Shown here piece after piece: positions 45,516 to 54,520 of a stretch of DNA of 64,000 bases (positions are counted from its first letter, which is position 1; each line of letters opens with the position of its first letter). Position numbers and translations under genes: made by a program. This DNA is from Bosea sp. 685 (lineage in GTDB: Bacteria; Pseudomonadota; Alphaproteobacteria; Rhizobiales; Beijerinckiaceae), in NCBI RefSeq assembly GCF_031884435.1, contig NZ_CP134779.1, positions 6,420,001-6,484,000 of the forward strand, in the 5' to 3' direction. Below the pieces are notes generated by a model. The model did not search any database and was not told the DNA's origin. It saw only the letters and a program-made list of their open reading frames with translations.

Positions 45516-46305
45516 ATTCAATCTTCCCCAAAACTCCCGTCTGACCGAGGGCAAGGCCTGGCCGAAGCCGGCCGGGGCCGCGAAGCTGACCGAGTTCAAG
45601 GTCTATCGCTGGAACCCCGACACCGGCGAGAACCCGCGCACCGACACCTATTTCGTCGACCGCGAGGATTGCGGGCCGATGGTTCTGGACGCGCTGATCT
45701 GGATCAAGTCCAAGATCGACCCGACGCTGACCTTCCGCCGCTCCTGCCGCGAGGGCATCTGCGGTTCCTGCGCCATGAACATGGACGGCAAGAACGGCCT
45801 CGCCTGCACCACCGGCATCGACGAATGCACCGGCCATGGCAAGAGCGCCGGCCGGGTCGCGATCTACCCGCTGCCGCATATGCCGGTGATCAAGGACCTC
45901 GTCCCTGATCTGACCCGCTTCTACGCCCAGCACGCCTCGATCGAGCCCTGGCTCAAGACGACGACGCCGGCGCCGGAAAAGGAATGGGCGCAAGGCAAGG
46001 ATGACCGCGAGAAGCTCGACGGGCTCTATGAGTGCATCCTCTGCGCCTGCTGCTCGACCTCCTGCCCGAGCTATTGGTGGAATGGCGACCGCTATCTCGG
46101 CCCCGCCGCCCTGCTGCAGGCCTATCGCTGGCTGATCGATTCGCGCGACGAATCGACCGGCGAGCGCCTCGACAATCTGGAAGACCCCTTCCGGCTCTAT
46201 CGCTGCCACACCATCATGAACTGCGCCAATGCCTGCCCGAAGGGCCTGAACCCGGCCAAGGCGATTGCGGAAGTGAAGAAGATGATGGTGGCGCGCCAGG
46301 TCTGA
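45508..46305 (+). CDS. sdhB: Succinate dehydrogenase iron-sulfur subunit
   Basis: A 265-residue subunit with three Fe-S clusters. The [2Fe-2S] ligands are in [12 protein letters not shown], the [4Fe-4S] in [12 protein letters not shown], and the [3Fe-4S] in [14 protein letters not shown]. It carries electrons from FAD in SdhA to the quinone site in SdhCD. ATG 45508 starts the usual [10 protein letters not shown]. It overlaps the upstream membrane protein gene by 8 nt; its own ribosome site (GGAAC) is weak, which fits translational coupling. A family-A repeat follows. Confidence 0.97.
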   Translation: MAEFNLPQNSRLTEGKAWPKPAGAAKLTEFKVYRWNPDTGENPRTDTYFVDREDCGPMVLDALIWIKSKIDPTLTFRRSCREGICGSCAMNMDGKNGLACTTGIDECTGHGKSAGRVAIYPLPHMPVIKDLVPDLTRFYAQHASIEPWLKTTTPAPEKEWAQGKDDREKLDGLYECILCACCSTSCPSYWWNGDRYLGPAALLQAYRWLIDSRDESTGERLDNLEDPFRLYRCHTIMNCANACPKGLNPAKAIAEVKKMMVARQV

Positions 46306-46465
46306 GGTGCGCAAATCCGCGAGCGCGGCCGTCTGACGCGATCGGCTGCGCTTCCGGTGCTCACGGACAAAAGTCCGCTGCGCTCCGGTTCTCGCCAATC
46401 ACGCCAGCCGACTCACGCTGGCGAATTTTCGCAGCAGCCAATGCTGCGACGATCTACGAGCTTCC

Positions 46466-46556
46466 CGTCATGGTCGGCCTTGTGCCGACCATCCACGTCT
46501 TCCTTCGTCGAGGGCGGTGTTCAAGGCGTGGATGCTCGCCACAAGGCGAGCTGACG
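46466..46556. repeat. Palindromic intergenic repeat, family A
   Basis: CGTCATGGTCGGCCTTGTGC begins the element and its other end reads GCTCGCCACAAGGCGAGCTGACG; ends CGTCA and TGACG pair. A closely related copy in the opposite orientation is at 61918-62010. It lies after sdhB, before a convergent gene. Confidence 0.8.
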
Positions 46557-46594
46557 GCAGTACGCGTCAGTGCTGGGCGGGAGCGCCGTAACGC

Positions 46595-46906
46595 TCAGCT
46601 TTGGGAGTCCTCGGCAGGGCGCACGCTGGGCAGATCCAGATCGACGTTGCCAAGCCAGGTCAATCCCTCAGCTAGTGTCTCGGGTGCGTTGGTGAGTTCC
46701 GCCTGCACGTTCTTCATCGCAAGCAACAACGCTTGCACGCTATCGACGCCAAAAGCTCTGTGGCTTCTCGTGCGATCCGGCCATTCGATCCGATACTCGC
46801 AGCGCCAATCATTGCCATCTGCCATCGGCGCAAAGAAACTGACTTCGACGCGTCCGCTCTGACTGAGTTCAAATGTTCGCTTCGCGATTGCCGCGGGTGC
46901 ATCCAT
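46595..46906 (-). CDS. Small protein of unknown function, third gene of a GATase-dehydrogenase operon
   Basis: A 103-residue cytosolic protein with AKRTFELSQSGRVEVSFFAP and CEYRIEWPDRTRSHRAFGVDSVQALLLAM. The layout, a short beta-rich start and then a helix, recalls small DUF6968-like proteins, but I am not sure of the family. Its ATG directly follows the stop of the dehydrogenase gene, so it is co-translated with it. Base composition is somewhat lower in GC. Confidence 0.65.
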   Translation of the reverse strand: MDAPAAIAKRTFELSQSGRVEVSFFAPMADGNDWRCEYRIEWPDRTRSHRAFGVDSVQALLLAMKNVQAELTNAPETLAEGLTWLGNVDLDLPSVRPAEDSQS

Positions 46907-48145
46907 TCAAAGATACCGCCCCGGCGCGAACGGTTTCGGATCAGCCGGCGGCGTCTCGCCGCAGATCATGCTGGCGATGATCTCGCCCGTGATCGGACCG
47001 GTGGAGAAGCCGATATGCTGGTTGCCGAAGGCGAGCCAGAGGCCGGGGTTGCGCGGCGCTTCGCCGATCATCGGCAATGAATCCGGCAGCGTCGGCCGGC
47101 AGCCGCGCCAGGTCTCGCCGACGACCTCCTCGAGCGGAAAAGCCTCGCGGGCGCTCGCCGTCGCCTGGTCGATCTGGCGGTGGTTGTCGGGCGCGTCGCG
47201 CAGGCTGAGATCGACGCCGCTGGTGACGCGGTAGCCCTGCTCCATCGGCGCCATGAAATAGGCTCCGTCGACATCAAAGACCGGCCGCGACAGGGCGGCG
47301 CCCGCCTCGGGCCGCAGATGGCGGTGATAGCCGCGCTCGACATCGAGCCTGGAGTTCAAGCCAAGCGGCGCGAGCAGGTCGCTGCTCCAGGGCCCGAGCG
47401 CAAGGATGGCGAGATCGGCCTCGTAGAGCCCCTTGTCGGTCTCAACCCGCCAGCCATCGCCGTTGCGCTTGAGCGTGCGGATTTCGGCCTGCTCGATCCT
47501 GCCGCCGCGCTGGGCGAAGAGTGCGGCATAGGCGGCGGTGACGGCGCCGGGCGAATCGACCGAGGCGTTGGAGGGTGTCAGCAAACCGGCCGGGAAGATC
47601 GGCTTTAGCGCGGGCTCGAGCGCCGAGATGCCCTGGCGGTCGAGCACCTCCGAGGCGATGCCGTGTTGCTTGAGGAAATCCTGCTCGGCCTGGGCTGCGG
47701 CGTGGCCGTCCTCGCCGCGCCAGAGTTTCAGCGTGCCGGTCTCGCGCAGGCGGTGCGAGACGCCCGCCGCCGCCATCAATTCGCGATGGCGGGTGACCGT
47801 GCTCGCCGTCAGCGAATCCAGCGCGGCGATGCGGGCGGCGGCCTGCGAGGGCCTGGATTCCCAGAGGAAGCGCAGCAGCCAGCCGGGCCGCGTCAATGCA
47901 CGGCGCCAGTCGAGGTTGAGCGCCGGATGGGTATTGCCGAGATAGCTCGTCAGCTTCGACCAGAGGCCGGGATTGTTCAGCGGCACGATCGAGGAGCGCG
48001 CCAGCACGCCGGCATTGCCGTAGGAGGTCTCCTGGCCAGGCGCACGCCGGTCGAGCAGCGTCACGGTGAAGCCGCGCTTCTGCAAAGCGAGCGCGCAGGA
48101 GACGCCGACCATGCCGGCGCCGAGGACGACGATACTGCGATTCAT
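46907..48145 (-). CDS. FAD-dependent D-amino-acid dehydrogenase-like oxidoreductase (DadA/DAO family)
   Basis: A 412-residue flavoprotein. The Rossmann FAD motif is VVLGAGMVGVSCALAL at the N-terminus (G9, G11, G14). ETSYGNAGVLARSSIVPLNNPG is typical of DadA, and near the end GCRPTLPDSLPMIGEAPRNPGLW and GFSTGPITGEIIA fit as well. It probably oxidises D-amino acids and passes electrons to quinone at the membrane. ATG 48145 overlaps the amidotransferase stop (ATGA). The amidotransferase partner hints at amino-acid or amine catabolism. A sarcosine oxidase-like member is an alternative. Confidence 0.85.
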   Translation of the reverse strand: MNRSIVVLGAGMVGVSCALALQKRGFTVTLLDRRAPGQETSYGNAGVLARSSIVPLNNPGLWSKLTSYLGNTHPALNLDWRRALTRPGWLLRFLWESRPSQAAARIAALDSLTASTVTRHRELMAAAGVSHRLRETGTLKLWRGEDGHAAAQAEQDFLKQHGIASEVLDRQGISALEPALKPIFPAGLLTPSNASVDSPGAVTAAYAALFAQRGGRIEQAEIRTLKRNGDGWRVETDKGLYEADLAILALGPWSSDLLAPLGLNSRLDVERGYHRHLRPEAGAALSRPVFDVDGAYFMAPMEQGYRVTSGVDLSLRDAPDNHRQIDQATASAREAFPLEEVVGETWRGCRPTLPDSLPMIGEAPRNPGLWLAFGNQHIGFSTGPITGEIIASMICGETPPADPKPFAPGRYL

Positions 48146-48936
48146 GACAGGGTTGGCGCCGTCTCTGCAGGCTGTTTCAGCCAATGGTCGAGGAAGCCGT
48201 CGAGCCAGGCCCGGATGGCGGGATCGTATTGATACCAGCCTTCGAGATGCAAATGGCGCAACTGCGCGCCGGGCATCAGCGTGCGCTCATGGCCGCGGAT
48301 CGACCAGCGGCACATCATCGCAGGCGTAACCTCGGGGTGGAACTGGATGCCGTAGACCTTGCTCCCGGCCCGGATCGCCTGAACCGGGAAATCGCCGCCG
48401 GTGGCAAGGCATTGTGCCCCGCTGGGACAATCGAAGCCGTCGCGGTGCCATTGATAGACGGTGGAAGGCCAGGCGAAGCCGGCCTCATTCGCATGGCAGC
48501 GCCCGGCCTCGGTCTGGTCGAGCCGGTAATAGCCCACCTCGGCGCGGCCCTCGCCATGGGTATAGACCCTGGCCCCGAGATGGCGCGCCATCATCTGGGC
48601 GCCCAAGCAGATGCCGAGGAAGGGTGCATCCTCCTTCAGGCAGGTGCCGATCCAGTCGATCTCGGTCTTGATGAAGTCGTCGGAATCATTGGCCCCCATC
48701 GGCCCGCCGAAAATCACTGCGCCGGCATGGCCGCGCATGGTTTGCGGCAGCGGGTCGCTATAGCGCGGCTTGCGGATGTCGAGCGCATGGCCGCGCGCCT
48801 GCAGCAGGCGGCCGACGCGACCGGGCGTCGAATGCTCCTGATGCAGCACGATGAGCACAGGCTTGCGTGCCGGCTGAGCCGCGAGCGGCGAACGTGTGGG
48901 GCGGGCGGCACGGAAACGAAGGGAGTGATCGTTCAT
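48142..48936 (-). CDS. Class I glutamine amidotransferase domain protein
   Basis: A 264-residue stand-alone GATase1 protein. The catalytic triad is C110 in FLGICLGAQ, then H200 and E202 in QFHPEVT. There is no synthetase domain, so it resembles the GuaA-like glutaminase or gamma-glutamyl hydrolase types such as YfeJ or PuuD. ATG 48936 is the best start by conserved-domain position, though no clear ribosome site is seen. It is the first of three overlapping genes with the DadA-like dehydrogenase. Hydrolysis of gamma-glutamyl compounds is plausible. Confidence 0.82.
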   Translation of the reverse strand: MNDHSLRFRAARPTRSPLAAQPARKPVLIVLHQEHSTPGRVGRLLQARGHALDIRKPRYSDPLPQTMRGHAGAVIFGGPMGANDSDDFIKTEIDWIGTCLKEDAPFLGICLGAQMMARHLGARVYTHGEGRAEVGYYRLDQTEAGRCHANEAGFAWPSTVYQWHRDGFDCPSGAQCLATGGDFPVQAIRAGSKVYGIQFHPEVTPAMMCRWSIRGHERTLMPGAQLRHLHLEGWYQYDPAIRAWLDGFLDHWLKQPAETAPTLS

Positions 48937-49101
48937 CGCGAGGTTTTCGGTCGCTGGCGCGCGGTCAGGGGAGGGAAATGCGCGCGCCGCCATGCCATAT
49001 CCGGAGAATGCGGTTCCAATCGGGACGAGGCAAGCAAATTGTAAGCCATGATCGGCATGGGACGGTGGCGACAAGGGCATGACGCCGGCTGGTTGCGGCT
49101 A

Positions 49102-49149
49102 GATCACGTCGCATTCGGACGGAATCGTCCGAATGCGAAAAACGTGACC
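49102..49149. repeat. Diverged copy of the GATCACGTCGCATTCGGAC hairpin
   Basis: GATCACGTCGCATTCGGACG pairs with CGTCCGAATGCG...ACGTGACC around GAAT; four extra A's interrupt the right arm. The left arm is identical to that at 29210-29230. Confidence 0.8.
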
Positions 49150-49163
49150 GATTCTAAAAGTTT

Positions 49164-49213
49164 AGAGCATTGCTCACGCGAAAACCGGTACCCACTTTTT
49201 CGCGCAAGGCTCT
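49164..49213. repeat. Palindromic repeat, family B
   Basis: AGAGCATTGCTCACGCGAAA to GCGCAAGGCTCT, with ACCGGTACCC in the middle. As at 29.2 kb, a family-B copy lies beside the GATCACG hairpin, so the two may travel together. Confidence 0.8.
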
Positions 49214-49229
49214 GTCGATGTAAATGGGC

Positions 49230-49258
49230 TTGACATTGCGGGTGCCGTTGGGCAAATG
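49230..49258 (+). promoter_or_regulatory. Candidate promoter of the tetR-RND operon
   Basis: TTGACA at 49230-49235 is a perfect -35 box. The -10 region, 17-18 nt later, would fall on CAAATGA at the start of the operator, so a bound repressor would block RNA polymerase. Confidence 0.5.
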
Positions 49259-49282
49259 AGAATGAACGTTCATTCTCATTTG
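49253..49282. promoter_or_regulatory. 30-bp perfect palindromic operator for the TetR regulator
   Basis: CAAATGAGAATGAAC is followed directly by its exact reverse complement GTTCATTCTCATTTG, 11 nt before the tetR start. The core GAATGAACGTTCATTC resembles operators of AcrR/TetR regulators of efflux pumps, so the regulator very likely represses its own operon here. Confidence 0.8.
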
Positions 49283-49293
49283 ATCGACATAAC

Positions 49294-49932
49294 GTGACAT
49301 CAATCGCTGCGCCATCTCCCGATAGCTCCCTTTCGGAGCGCCATATCCGTATTCTCGACGCTGCCGAGAGCGTTTTTGCGCGCGCGGGCTTCCATGCCGC
49401 GACGATGCATGACGTCGCGGTCGAAGCCGGGATGAGCCAGGGCAACCTCTATCGCTATTTCGCCTCCAAGGACGCGATCATCGCCGGCATGGCCGAGCGC
49501 GACCGGGCCCAGATCGCGGCCGACTTCACCCAGCTCGACCCCGCCAAGGGCGCGGTACTCGACCAGCTCGAGGAACTCGGCCGGCGCCATATGACCCAGA
49601 AGCCGCGCGAGAAGGCAGTCATCGCCCTGCAGATCTGGGCCGAGGCCGCACGCAATCCCGCAATGGCCAATATGTGCGCCGATATCGACGAGGCGGTGAT
49701 CGGCGGGCTCGTCGCCGCCATCACTGGGGCCAAGGCGAGCGGCGAATTGCCTGCCAATCTCGACGATGCCCGCTTCCTGCAGGCGATCTTCATGATGGCC
49801 GACGGCTTCTTCTGTCGGCGCGCCGTGGATCCGCAATTCGACGCGGCTGCGGGGGCGGACACGCTGTTTGCCGCCATGCGCGGGCTGGCGCAGGTGCTGC
49901 TGCTGCCCGAGCCGGACGAGGCCCGGCCATGA
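49294..49932 (+). CDS. TetR-family transcriptional repressor of the RND efflux operon
   Basis: A 212-residue regulator. The N-terminal helix-turn-helix domain is clear (RILDAAESVFARAGFHAATM, VAVEAGMSQGNLYRYFASKD, about residues 18-63), followed by a helical ligand-binding domain. The start is GTG 49294. The stop overlaps the start of the adaptor gene (ATGA), so repressor and pump are one operon, preceded by a perfect operator. Loss of repression on drug or metabolite binding is the usual mode for such regulators. Confidence 0.92.
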   Translation: MTSIAAPSPDSSLSERHIRILDAAESVFARAGFHAATMHDVAVEAGMSQGNLYRYFASKDAIIAGMAERDRAQIAADFTQLDPAKGAVLDQLEELGRRHMTQKPREKAVIALQIWAEAARNPAMANMCADIDEAVIGGLVAAITGAKASGELPANLDDARFLQAIFMMADGFFCRRAVDPQFDAAAGADTLFAAMRGLAQVLLLPEPDEARP

Positions 49933-51158
49933 TCGCCGCTTCCGCCATGATCAAACCCGTTTCCGCTGCGAAAGTCCGCCCGATGTCACGTCTTCTCTCC
50001 GTTTCGCTGCTGGCGCTCGCTCTCGGCTGGGCTGCGCCGCTGCAGGCGCAGGCACAGGCCCAGACTTCGGCCCAGCCGGCGCCTGGCGCCGGACCGTCCG
50101 TCACGATCACCAAGGCGAAGATCAGCGAGATCGTGCAGAGCGTCGTCGTCTCCGGCTCGATGATCGCGCGCGACGAGGTTCTGGTCTCGCCCGAGGTCGA
50201 CGGGATCGCCATCGTCGAATTGCTGGCCGAGGAGGGTGACAAGGTCGCTGCCGGGCAGGTTCTGGCGCGCCTGTCACGGACGACGCTTGAGGTACAGAAG
50301 GCCCAGAACGATGCGCAGGTCGCGCGCGCCGAGGCGGCGATCGCCCAGTCCAACGCGCAGATTGTCGAGGCCGAGGCCAATCTCGTCCAGGCCCGCAACG
50401 CCTTCGACCGCACCAAGGCCCTGCGCGAGAGCGGCAATGCCAGCAACGAGACCTACGATCAGCGCGACGCGGCCGCCCGCTCGGCCAGCGCGCGGCTGAA
50501 CTCGTCGCGGCAGGCGCTGGCGATCTCGACCGCCGATCTGGCCTTGGCCAAGGCCCAGGGGCGCGATATCGAGGTCAAGCTCGCACGCACCGAGATCAAG
50601 GCCCCGGCCGCAGGCCTGATCAGCCGCCGCAACGCCAGGCTCGGCGCGATCGTGGCCCTGGCCGCGGCCGACCCGCTGTTCCGCATCATCGCCGATGGCG
50701 CAATCGAGCTTCAGGCGGATGTCGCCGAGGTCGAATTGCCGGGCCTCAAGCTCGGCCAGTCGGTCGCGGTGACGCCGGCGGGCGCGAGCGTGGCCTTGGC
50801 GGGCGAAATCCGGCTGATCGCGCCCGAGGTCGACAAGCAGTCGCGGCTCGGCCGCGTGCGCGTCGCGCTCAAGGGCAATCCGCCAGTCGCGATCGGCTCC
50901 TTCGCGCGCGGTTTGATCGAGACCGGCCGCAAGAACGCGGTGACGCTGCCCTTGTCGGCGATCACCTATGCCCGCTCGGGCGCGACGGTGCAGAGCGTCA
51001 GCGACGGCAAGGTGACGACGAAGAAGGTCCAGCTCGGCCTGGCCGGCGATGGCCGCGCCGAGATCGTCTCCGGCGTTGCCGAGGGTGAGAGCGTCGTGGC
51101 GCGGGCGGGCACCTTCGTGCGTGACGGCGACGTCATCACGCCGGTCGCGACGAACTGA
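49929..51158 (+). CDS. RND efflux periplasmic adaptor (membrane fusion protein)
   Basis: A 409-residue HlyD/AcrA-type adaptor. A signal peptide precedes residue 42. The barrel-sandwich half-motifs are VLVSPEVDGIAIVELLAEEGDKVAAGQVLARL and, after a coiled-coil hairpin (about residues 110-215), EIKAPAAGLISRRNARLGAIV (quoted in separate short parts: SPEVDGIA, KVAAGQVLARL, APAAGLISRR). Beta-barrel and membrane-proximal parts follow. The ATG at 49929 overlaps the tetR stop; later in-frame ATGs at 49947 and 49983 would shorten the signal region. It joins the RND pump encoded next with an outer-membrane factor that is not in the operon. Confidence 0.92.
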   Translation: MIAASAMIKPVSAAKVRPMSRLLSVSLLALALGWAAPLQAQAQAQTSAQPAPGAGPSVTITKAKISEIVQSVVVSGSMIARDEVLVSPEVDGIAIVELLAEEGDKVAAGQVLARLSRTTLEVQKAQNDAQVARAEAAIAQSNAQIVEAEANLVQARNAFDRTKALRESGNASNETYDQRDAAARSASARLNSSRQALAISTADLALAKAQGRDIEVKLARTEIKAPAAGLISRRNARLGAIVALAAADPLFRIIADGAIELQADVAEVELPGLKLGQSVAVTPAGASVALAGEIRLIAPEVDKQSRLGRVRVALKGNPPVAIGSFARGLIETGRKNAVTLPLSAITYARSGATVQSVSDGKVTTKKVQLGLAGDGRAEIVSGVAEGESVVARAGTFVRDGDVITPVATN

Positions 51159-51172
51159 CGGAGCCAGCTCTC

Positions 51173-54100
51173 GTGGACATCAATTTCTCCGCCTGGTCGA
51201 TCCGGAAGCCGGTTCCCGCGATCCTGCTCTTCGTCGTGCTCTGCGTGCTCGGGCTGCTCTCCTTCTCGAAGCTGCCGGTGACGCGTTTTCCCAATATCGA
51301 CGTGCCGCTGGTCTCGGTCACGGTGACCCAGTCGGGCGCCGCGCCCGCCGAGCTGGAAAGCCAGATCAGCAAGCGCGTCGAGGACGCGGTCGCCAACATC
51401 ACCGGCGTCAAGCATGTGATGTCGACGCTGACCGACGGCTCCTCGGTGACGTCGATCGAGTTCCGGCTAGAGACCAACACCGACCGCGCCGTCAACGACG
51501 TCAAGGACGCCATCGCCAAGATCAGGGCCGATCTGCCGCGCACGATCGACGAGCCGATCATTCAGCGCATCGATGTCGAGGGCCAGTCGATCATGACCTT
51601 CGGCGCCTCTTCGCCGGGCATGACGCTGGAGCAGATCTCCTGGCATGTCGACGATGTCGTCGCGCGCGAATTGCAGGGCCTCAAGGGCGTCGGCCGGATC
51701 GACCGCTTCGGCGGCGTCGATCGCGAGATCCGCATCTCGCTAGATCCCGACCGTTTGCTCGCGCTGGGCACCACGGCGGGCGAGGTCAATCGCCAGATCC
51801 GCGCCACCAATGTCGATCTCGCCGGCGGGCGCGGCGAGGTCGGCGGGCAGGAACAAGCGATCCGCACGCTCGCCAGCGCGCGCACCGTAGCCGAGCTGGC
51901 GGATTCCAAGATCACGCTGACCGGCGGCCGCGAGGTGCGGTTGAAGGAACTCGGCCGGGTCGAGGATTCGAATTCCGAGCCGCGCTCCTTCGGCCGGCTC
52001 GACAAGGTGCCGGTCGTCTCCTTCGCGGTGTTCCGCTCGAAGGGTTCGAGCGAGTTGTCGGTCAAGGATGTCGTTGCGGCGCGCATCGCCGAGCTCAACA
52101 AGCGCTACCCCGACATCGTGATCAAGCCGATCGACGACGCCGTCGCCTATACCTACGGCAACTACAAGGCGGCGATGGAAACGCTGATCGAGGGCGCGGC
52201 GCTGGCCGTGCTCGTCGTCTTCCTGTTCCTGCGCAACTGGCGCGCCACGCTGATCACGGCGATCGCGTTGCCGCTCTCGGCCATCCCGACCTTCTGGGCG
52301 ATGGAGCTGATGGGCTTTTCGCTCAACCTCGTCAGCCTGCTCGGCATCACGCTGGTCACCGGCATCCTGGTCGATGACGCCATCGTCGAGATCGAGAACA
52401 TTGTCCGGCATATGAAGATGGGCAAATCGCCCTATCGCGCCGCAATGGAGGCCGCCGACGAGATCGGGCTCGCCGTCATCGCGATCACGCTGACGATCGT
52501 GGCGATCTTTGCGCCGGTCTCCTTCATGGGGGGCGTGGCGGGCCAGTATTTCCGCCAGTTCGGCCTGACTGTCGCGGTCGCGGTGCTGTTTTCGCTGCTT
52601 GTCGCGCGTCTGATCACGCCGATGATGGCGGCCTATCTGATGAAGCCGGTGAAGCACGCCGACGCCAAGGACGGCGTCGTGATGGGCGCCTATGTCGGCC
52701 TGCTGCGCGGCACGCTGGCGCGACGCGAAATCCCGCTATTGCCGCGCTTCGACGGTTCGGGCCGCTGGCGCAAACTGCCGCTCAACATGGCCTATGTCAC
52801 GCTGCTGATCGGCTTCGGTTTCCTCTTCGCCTCGATTCAGGCGACGGCGCTGCTGCCGACCGGCTTCATTCCCGACGAGGACACCTCGCGTGTCGTGGCC
52901 TCGGTCGAATTGCCGCCGGGCTCGACATTGGAGGACACCCGCGTCGCGACCGACCTGATCGTCGATCGCCTGCGCACGATCCCCGAGGTGACGCAGGTCT
53001 TCGTGCTCGGCGGCTCCTCGCCGACCGGCCAGCGCGAGGTGCGCCGCGCCGCGGTGACGATCAAGCTCCTGCCCAAGGCCGAGCGCAAGGCGCGCCAAAA
53101 AGACCTCAAGGTCGTCATTGCCCAGAAACTCGCCGGCGTGCCCGATACCCGCGCCTGGTACGTCAATGAGCGTGGCGAGCGCGAAATGGCCTTCTCGATC
53201 CTGTCCAAGGACGGCGCGGCGCTCGACGAGGCCGTGGCGCGGATCGAAAGCCGCATGCGCAAGATCGACGGCTATCTCAATGTCGCGACCTCGGGCTCGC
53301 TCAGCCGGCCGGAACTGCGCGTCACGCCCAAGCTCGAACAGGCCGCCAATCTCGGCGTCACGCCGGAATCGATCTCGGAGGCTGTGCGCGTCGCCACCAT
53401 CGGCGATGTCGGGGCCAATCTCGCCAAGTTCAACGCCGGCGACCGTCTGGTGCCGATCCGCGTCCAGCTCGACGAGGCCGCCCGCGCCGATATCCGCAAC
53501 ATCGCGGCCTTGCGCGTCACCAATGCCAATGGCGTCTCGATCCCGCTGACGGCGGTGGCCGAGATCGGCTTCGGCGAGGGGCCGAGCTCGATCGACCGCT
53601 ATGACCGCGTCCGCCGGGCCGCGATCGGCGCCGATCTCAAGCGCGGCTTCGAACTGGGCACCGCGCAGGACACCTTCAAGGAGATCGTCAGGCAAGTCGG
53701 CCTGCCCGCGGGCGTGCGCATCGCCGCGACCGGCGACGCCGAGATCCAGGGCGAGGTGGTGCAGGGCTTCATCACCGCGATGGCGACCGGCCTGATGCTG
53801 GTGCTGGCGGTGCTGATCCTGCTCTTCGGCTCGGTCTTCCAGCCGATCACGATCCTGCTCTCGCTGCCGCTCTCCTTCGGCGGCGTGGTCATCGCCCTGC
53901 TCGCCACCGACAAGCCGGTCTCGATGCCGGTCTATATCGGCCTGCTCATGCTGATGGGCATCGTCACCAAGAACGCGATCATGCTGGTCGATTTCGCGGT
54001 CGAGGAGATGGCGCGCGGCAAGGACCGCCGCACCGCGCTGCTCGAAGCCGGCCGCAAGCGCGCTCGGCCGATCGTGATGACGACGATTGCGATGGCGGCG

Positions 54101-54394
54101 GGCATGATGCCCTCGGCCTATGGTGTCGGCGACGGCGGCGAATTCCGCGCGCCGATGGCGATCGCGGTGATCGGCGGCCTGATCGTCTCGACCGTGCTCT
54201 CGCTCGTCTTCGTGCCGTCCTTCTACGCGGTGATGGATGATCTCTCGCGCCTGACGAGCTGGATCTTCGGCCGCTTCTTCAGCAAGCCCGAGGATGAGAG
54301 CGCCTGGGAGACCATCGACGAACACGCGACGCCGGGCGAAGCGAGCGCCAAGGCAATGGCCAAGCTGCCGCCGCCGCGGTTGGCGGCGGAGTGA
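51173..54394 (+). CDS. RND-family efflux permease (hydrophobe/amphiphile type)
   Basis: A 1073-residue proton-driven pump of the AcrB/MdtB class. The N-terminal helix DINFSAWSIRKPVPAILLF, the porter-domain GSSVTSIEFR and RVEDAVANI segments, and the membrane motif GILVDDAIVEIENIVRHM with the proton-relay aspartate pair are visible. The second half repeats the fold, with GLLMLMGIVTKNAIMLVDFA and RARPIVMTTIAMAAGMMP. GTG 51173 has GGAG nine bases before it and lies 14 nt after the adaptor stop. Substrates are not deducible; the TetR operator suggests a drug- or metabolite-inducible pump. A GC hairpin follows. Confidence 0.95.
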   Translation: MDINFSAWSIRKPVPAILLFVVLCVLGLLSFSKLPVTRFPNIDVPLVSVTVTQSGAAPAELESQISKRVEDAVANITGVKHVMSTLTDGSSVTSIEFRLETNTDRAVNDVKDAIAKIRADLPRTIDEPIIQRIDVEGQSIMTFGASSPGMTLEQISWHVDDVVARELQGLKGVGRIDRFGGVDREIRISLDPDRLLALGTTAGEVNRQIRATNVDLAGGRGEVGGQEQAIRTLASARTVAELADSKITLTGGREVRLKELGRVEDSNSEPRSFGRLDKVPVVSFAVFRSKGSSELSVKDVVAARIAELNKRYPDIVIKPIDDAVAYTYGNYKAAMETLIEGAALAVLVVFLFLRNWRATLITAIALPLSAIPTFWAMELMGFSLNLVSLLGITLVTGILVDDAIVEIENIVRHMKMGKSPYRAAMEAADEIGLAVIAITLTIVAIFAPVSFMGGVAGQYFRQFGLTVAVAVLFSLLVARLITPMMAAYLMKPVKHADAKDGVVMGAYVGLLRGTLARREIPLLPRFDGSGRWRKLPLNMAYVTLLIGFGFLFASIQATALLPTGFIPDEDTSRVVASVELPPGSTLEDTRVATDLIVDRLRTIPEVTQVFVLGGSSPTGQREVRRAAVTIKLLPKAERKARQKDLKVVIAQKLAGVPDTRAWYVNERGEREMAFSILSKDGAALDEAVARIESRMRKIDGYLNVATSGSLSRPELRVTPKLEQAANLGVTPESISEAVRVATIGDVGANLAKFNAGDRLVPIRVQLDEAARADIRNIAALRVTNANGVSIPLTAVAEIGFGEGPSSIDRYDRVRRAAIGADLKRGFELGTAQDTFKEIVRQVGLPAGVRIAATGDAEIQGEVVQGFITAMATGLMLVLAVLILLFGSVFQPITILLSLPLSFGGVVIALLATDKPVSMPVYIGLLMLMGIVTKNAIMLVDFAVEEMARGKDRRTALLEAGRKRARPIVMTTIAMAAGMMPSAYGVGDGGEFRAPMAIAVIGGLIVSTVLSLVFVPSFYAVMDDLSRLTSWIFGRFFSKPEDESAWETIDEHATPGEASAKAMAKLPPPRLAAE

Positions 54395-54397
54395 AGG

Positions 54398-54415
54398 GGC
54401 GGGCTTTCGCCCGCC
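54398..54415 (+). terminator. GC-rich hairpin after the RND permease gene
   Basis: GGCGGGC and GCCCGCC pair with a TTTC loop, 3 nt after the stop. There is no T tract, so termination may be factor-dependent. Confidence 0.5.
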
Positions 54416-54466
54416 TCGCGACTAGCGCCTGCTGTCTTGGCCCTGTTGTCCTGGCTCGGAACCAGG

Positions 54467-54500
54467 CCGTCATCCTGGGCTTCGCGTAGCGAAGTCCCGG
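54467..54500. repeat. Left half of a family-A palindrome interrupted by the IS110 element
   Basis: The half begins CCGTCATCCTGGG and ends AAGTCCCGG at the insertion point. Its partner half is at 55611-55688. Confidence 0.85.
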
Positions 54501-54520
54501 CAACTGTGTTGTTTGGAGTG

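Noticed and set aside
52736..54325. A 529-codon open frame on the minus strand opposite the RND permease
   Set aside because: Asp/His/Arg/Gly-rich shadow of hydrophobic codons; no domain.
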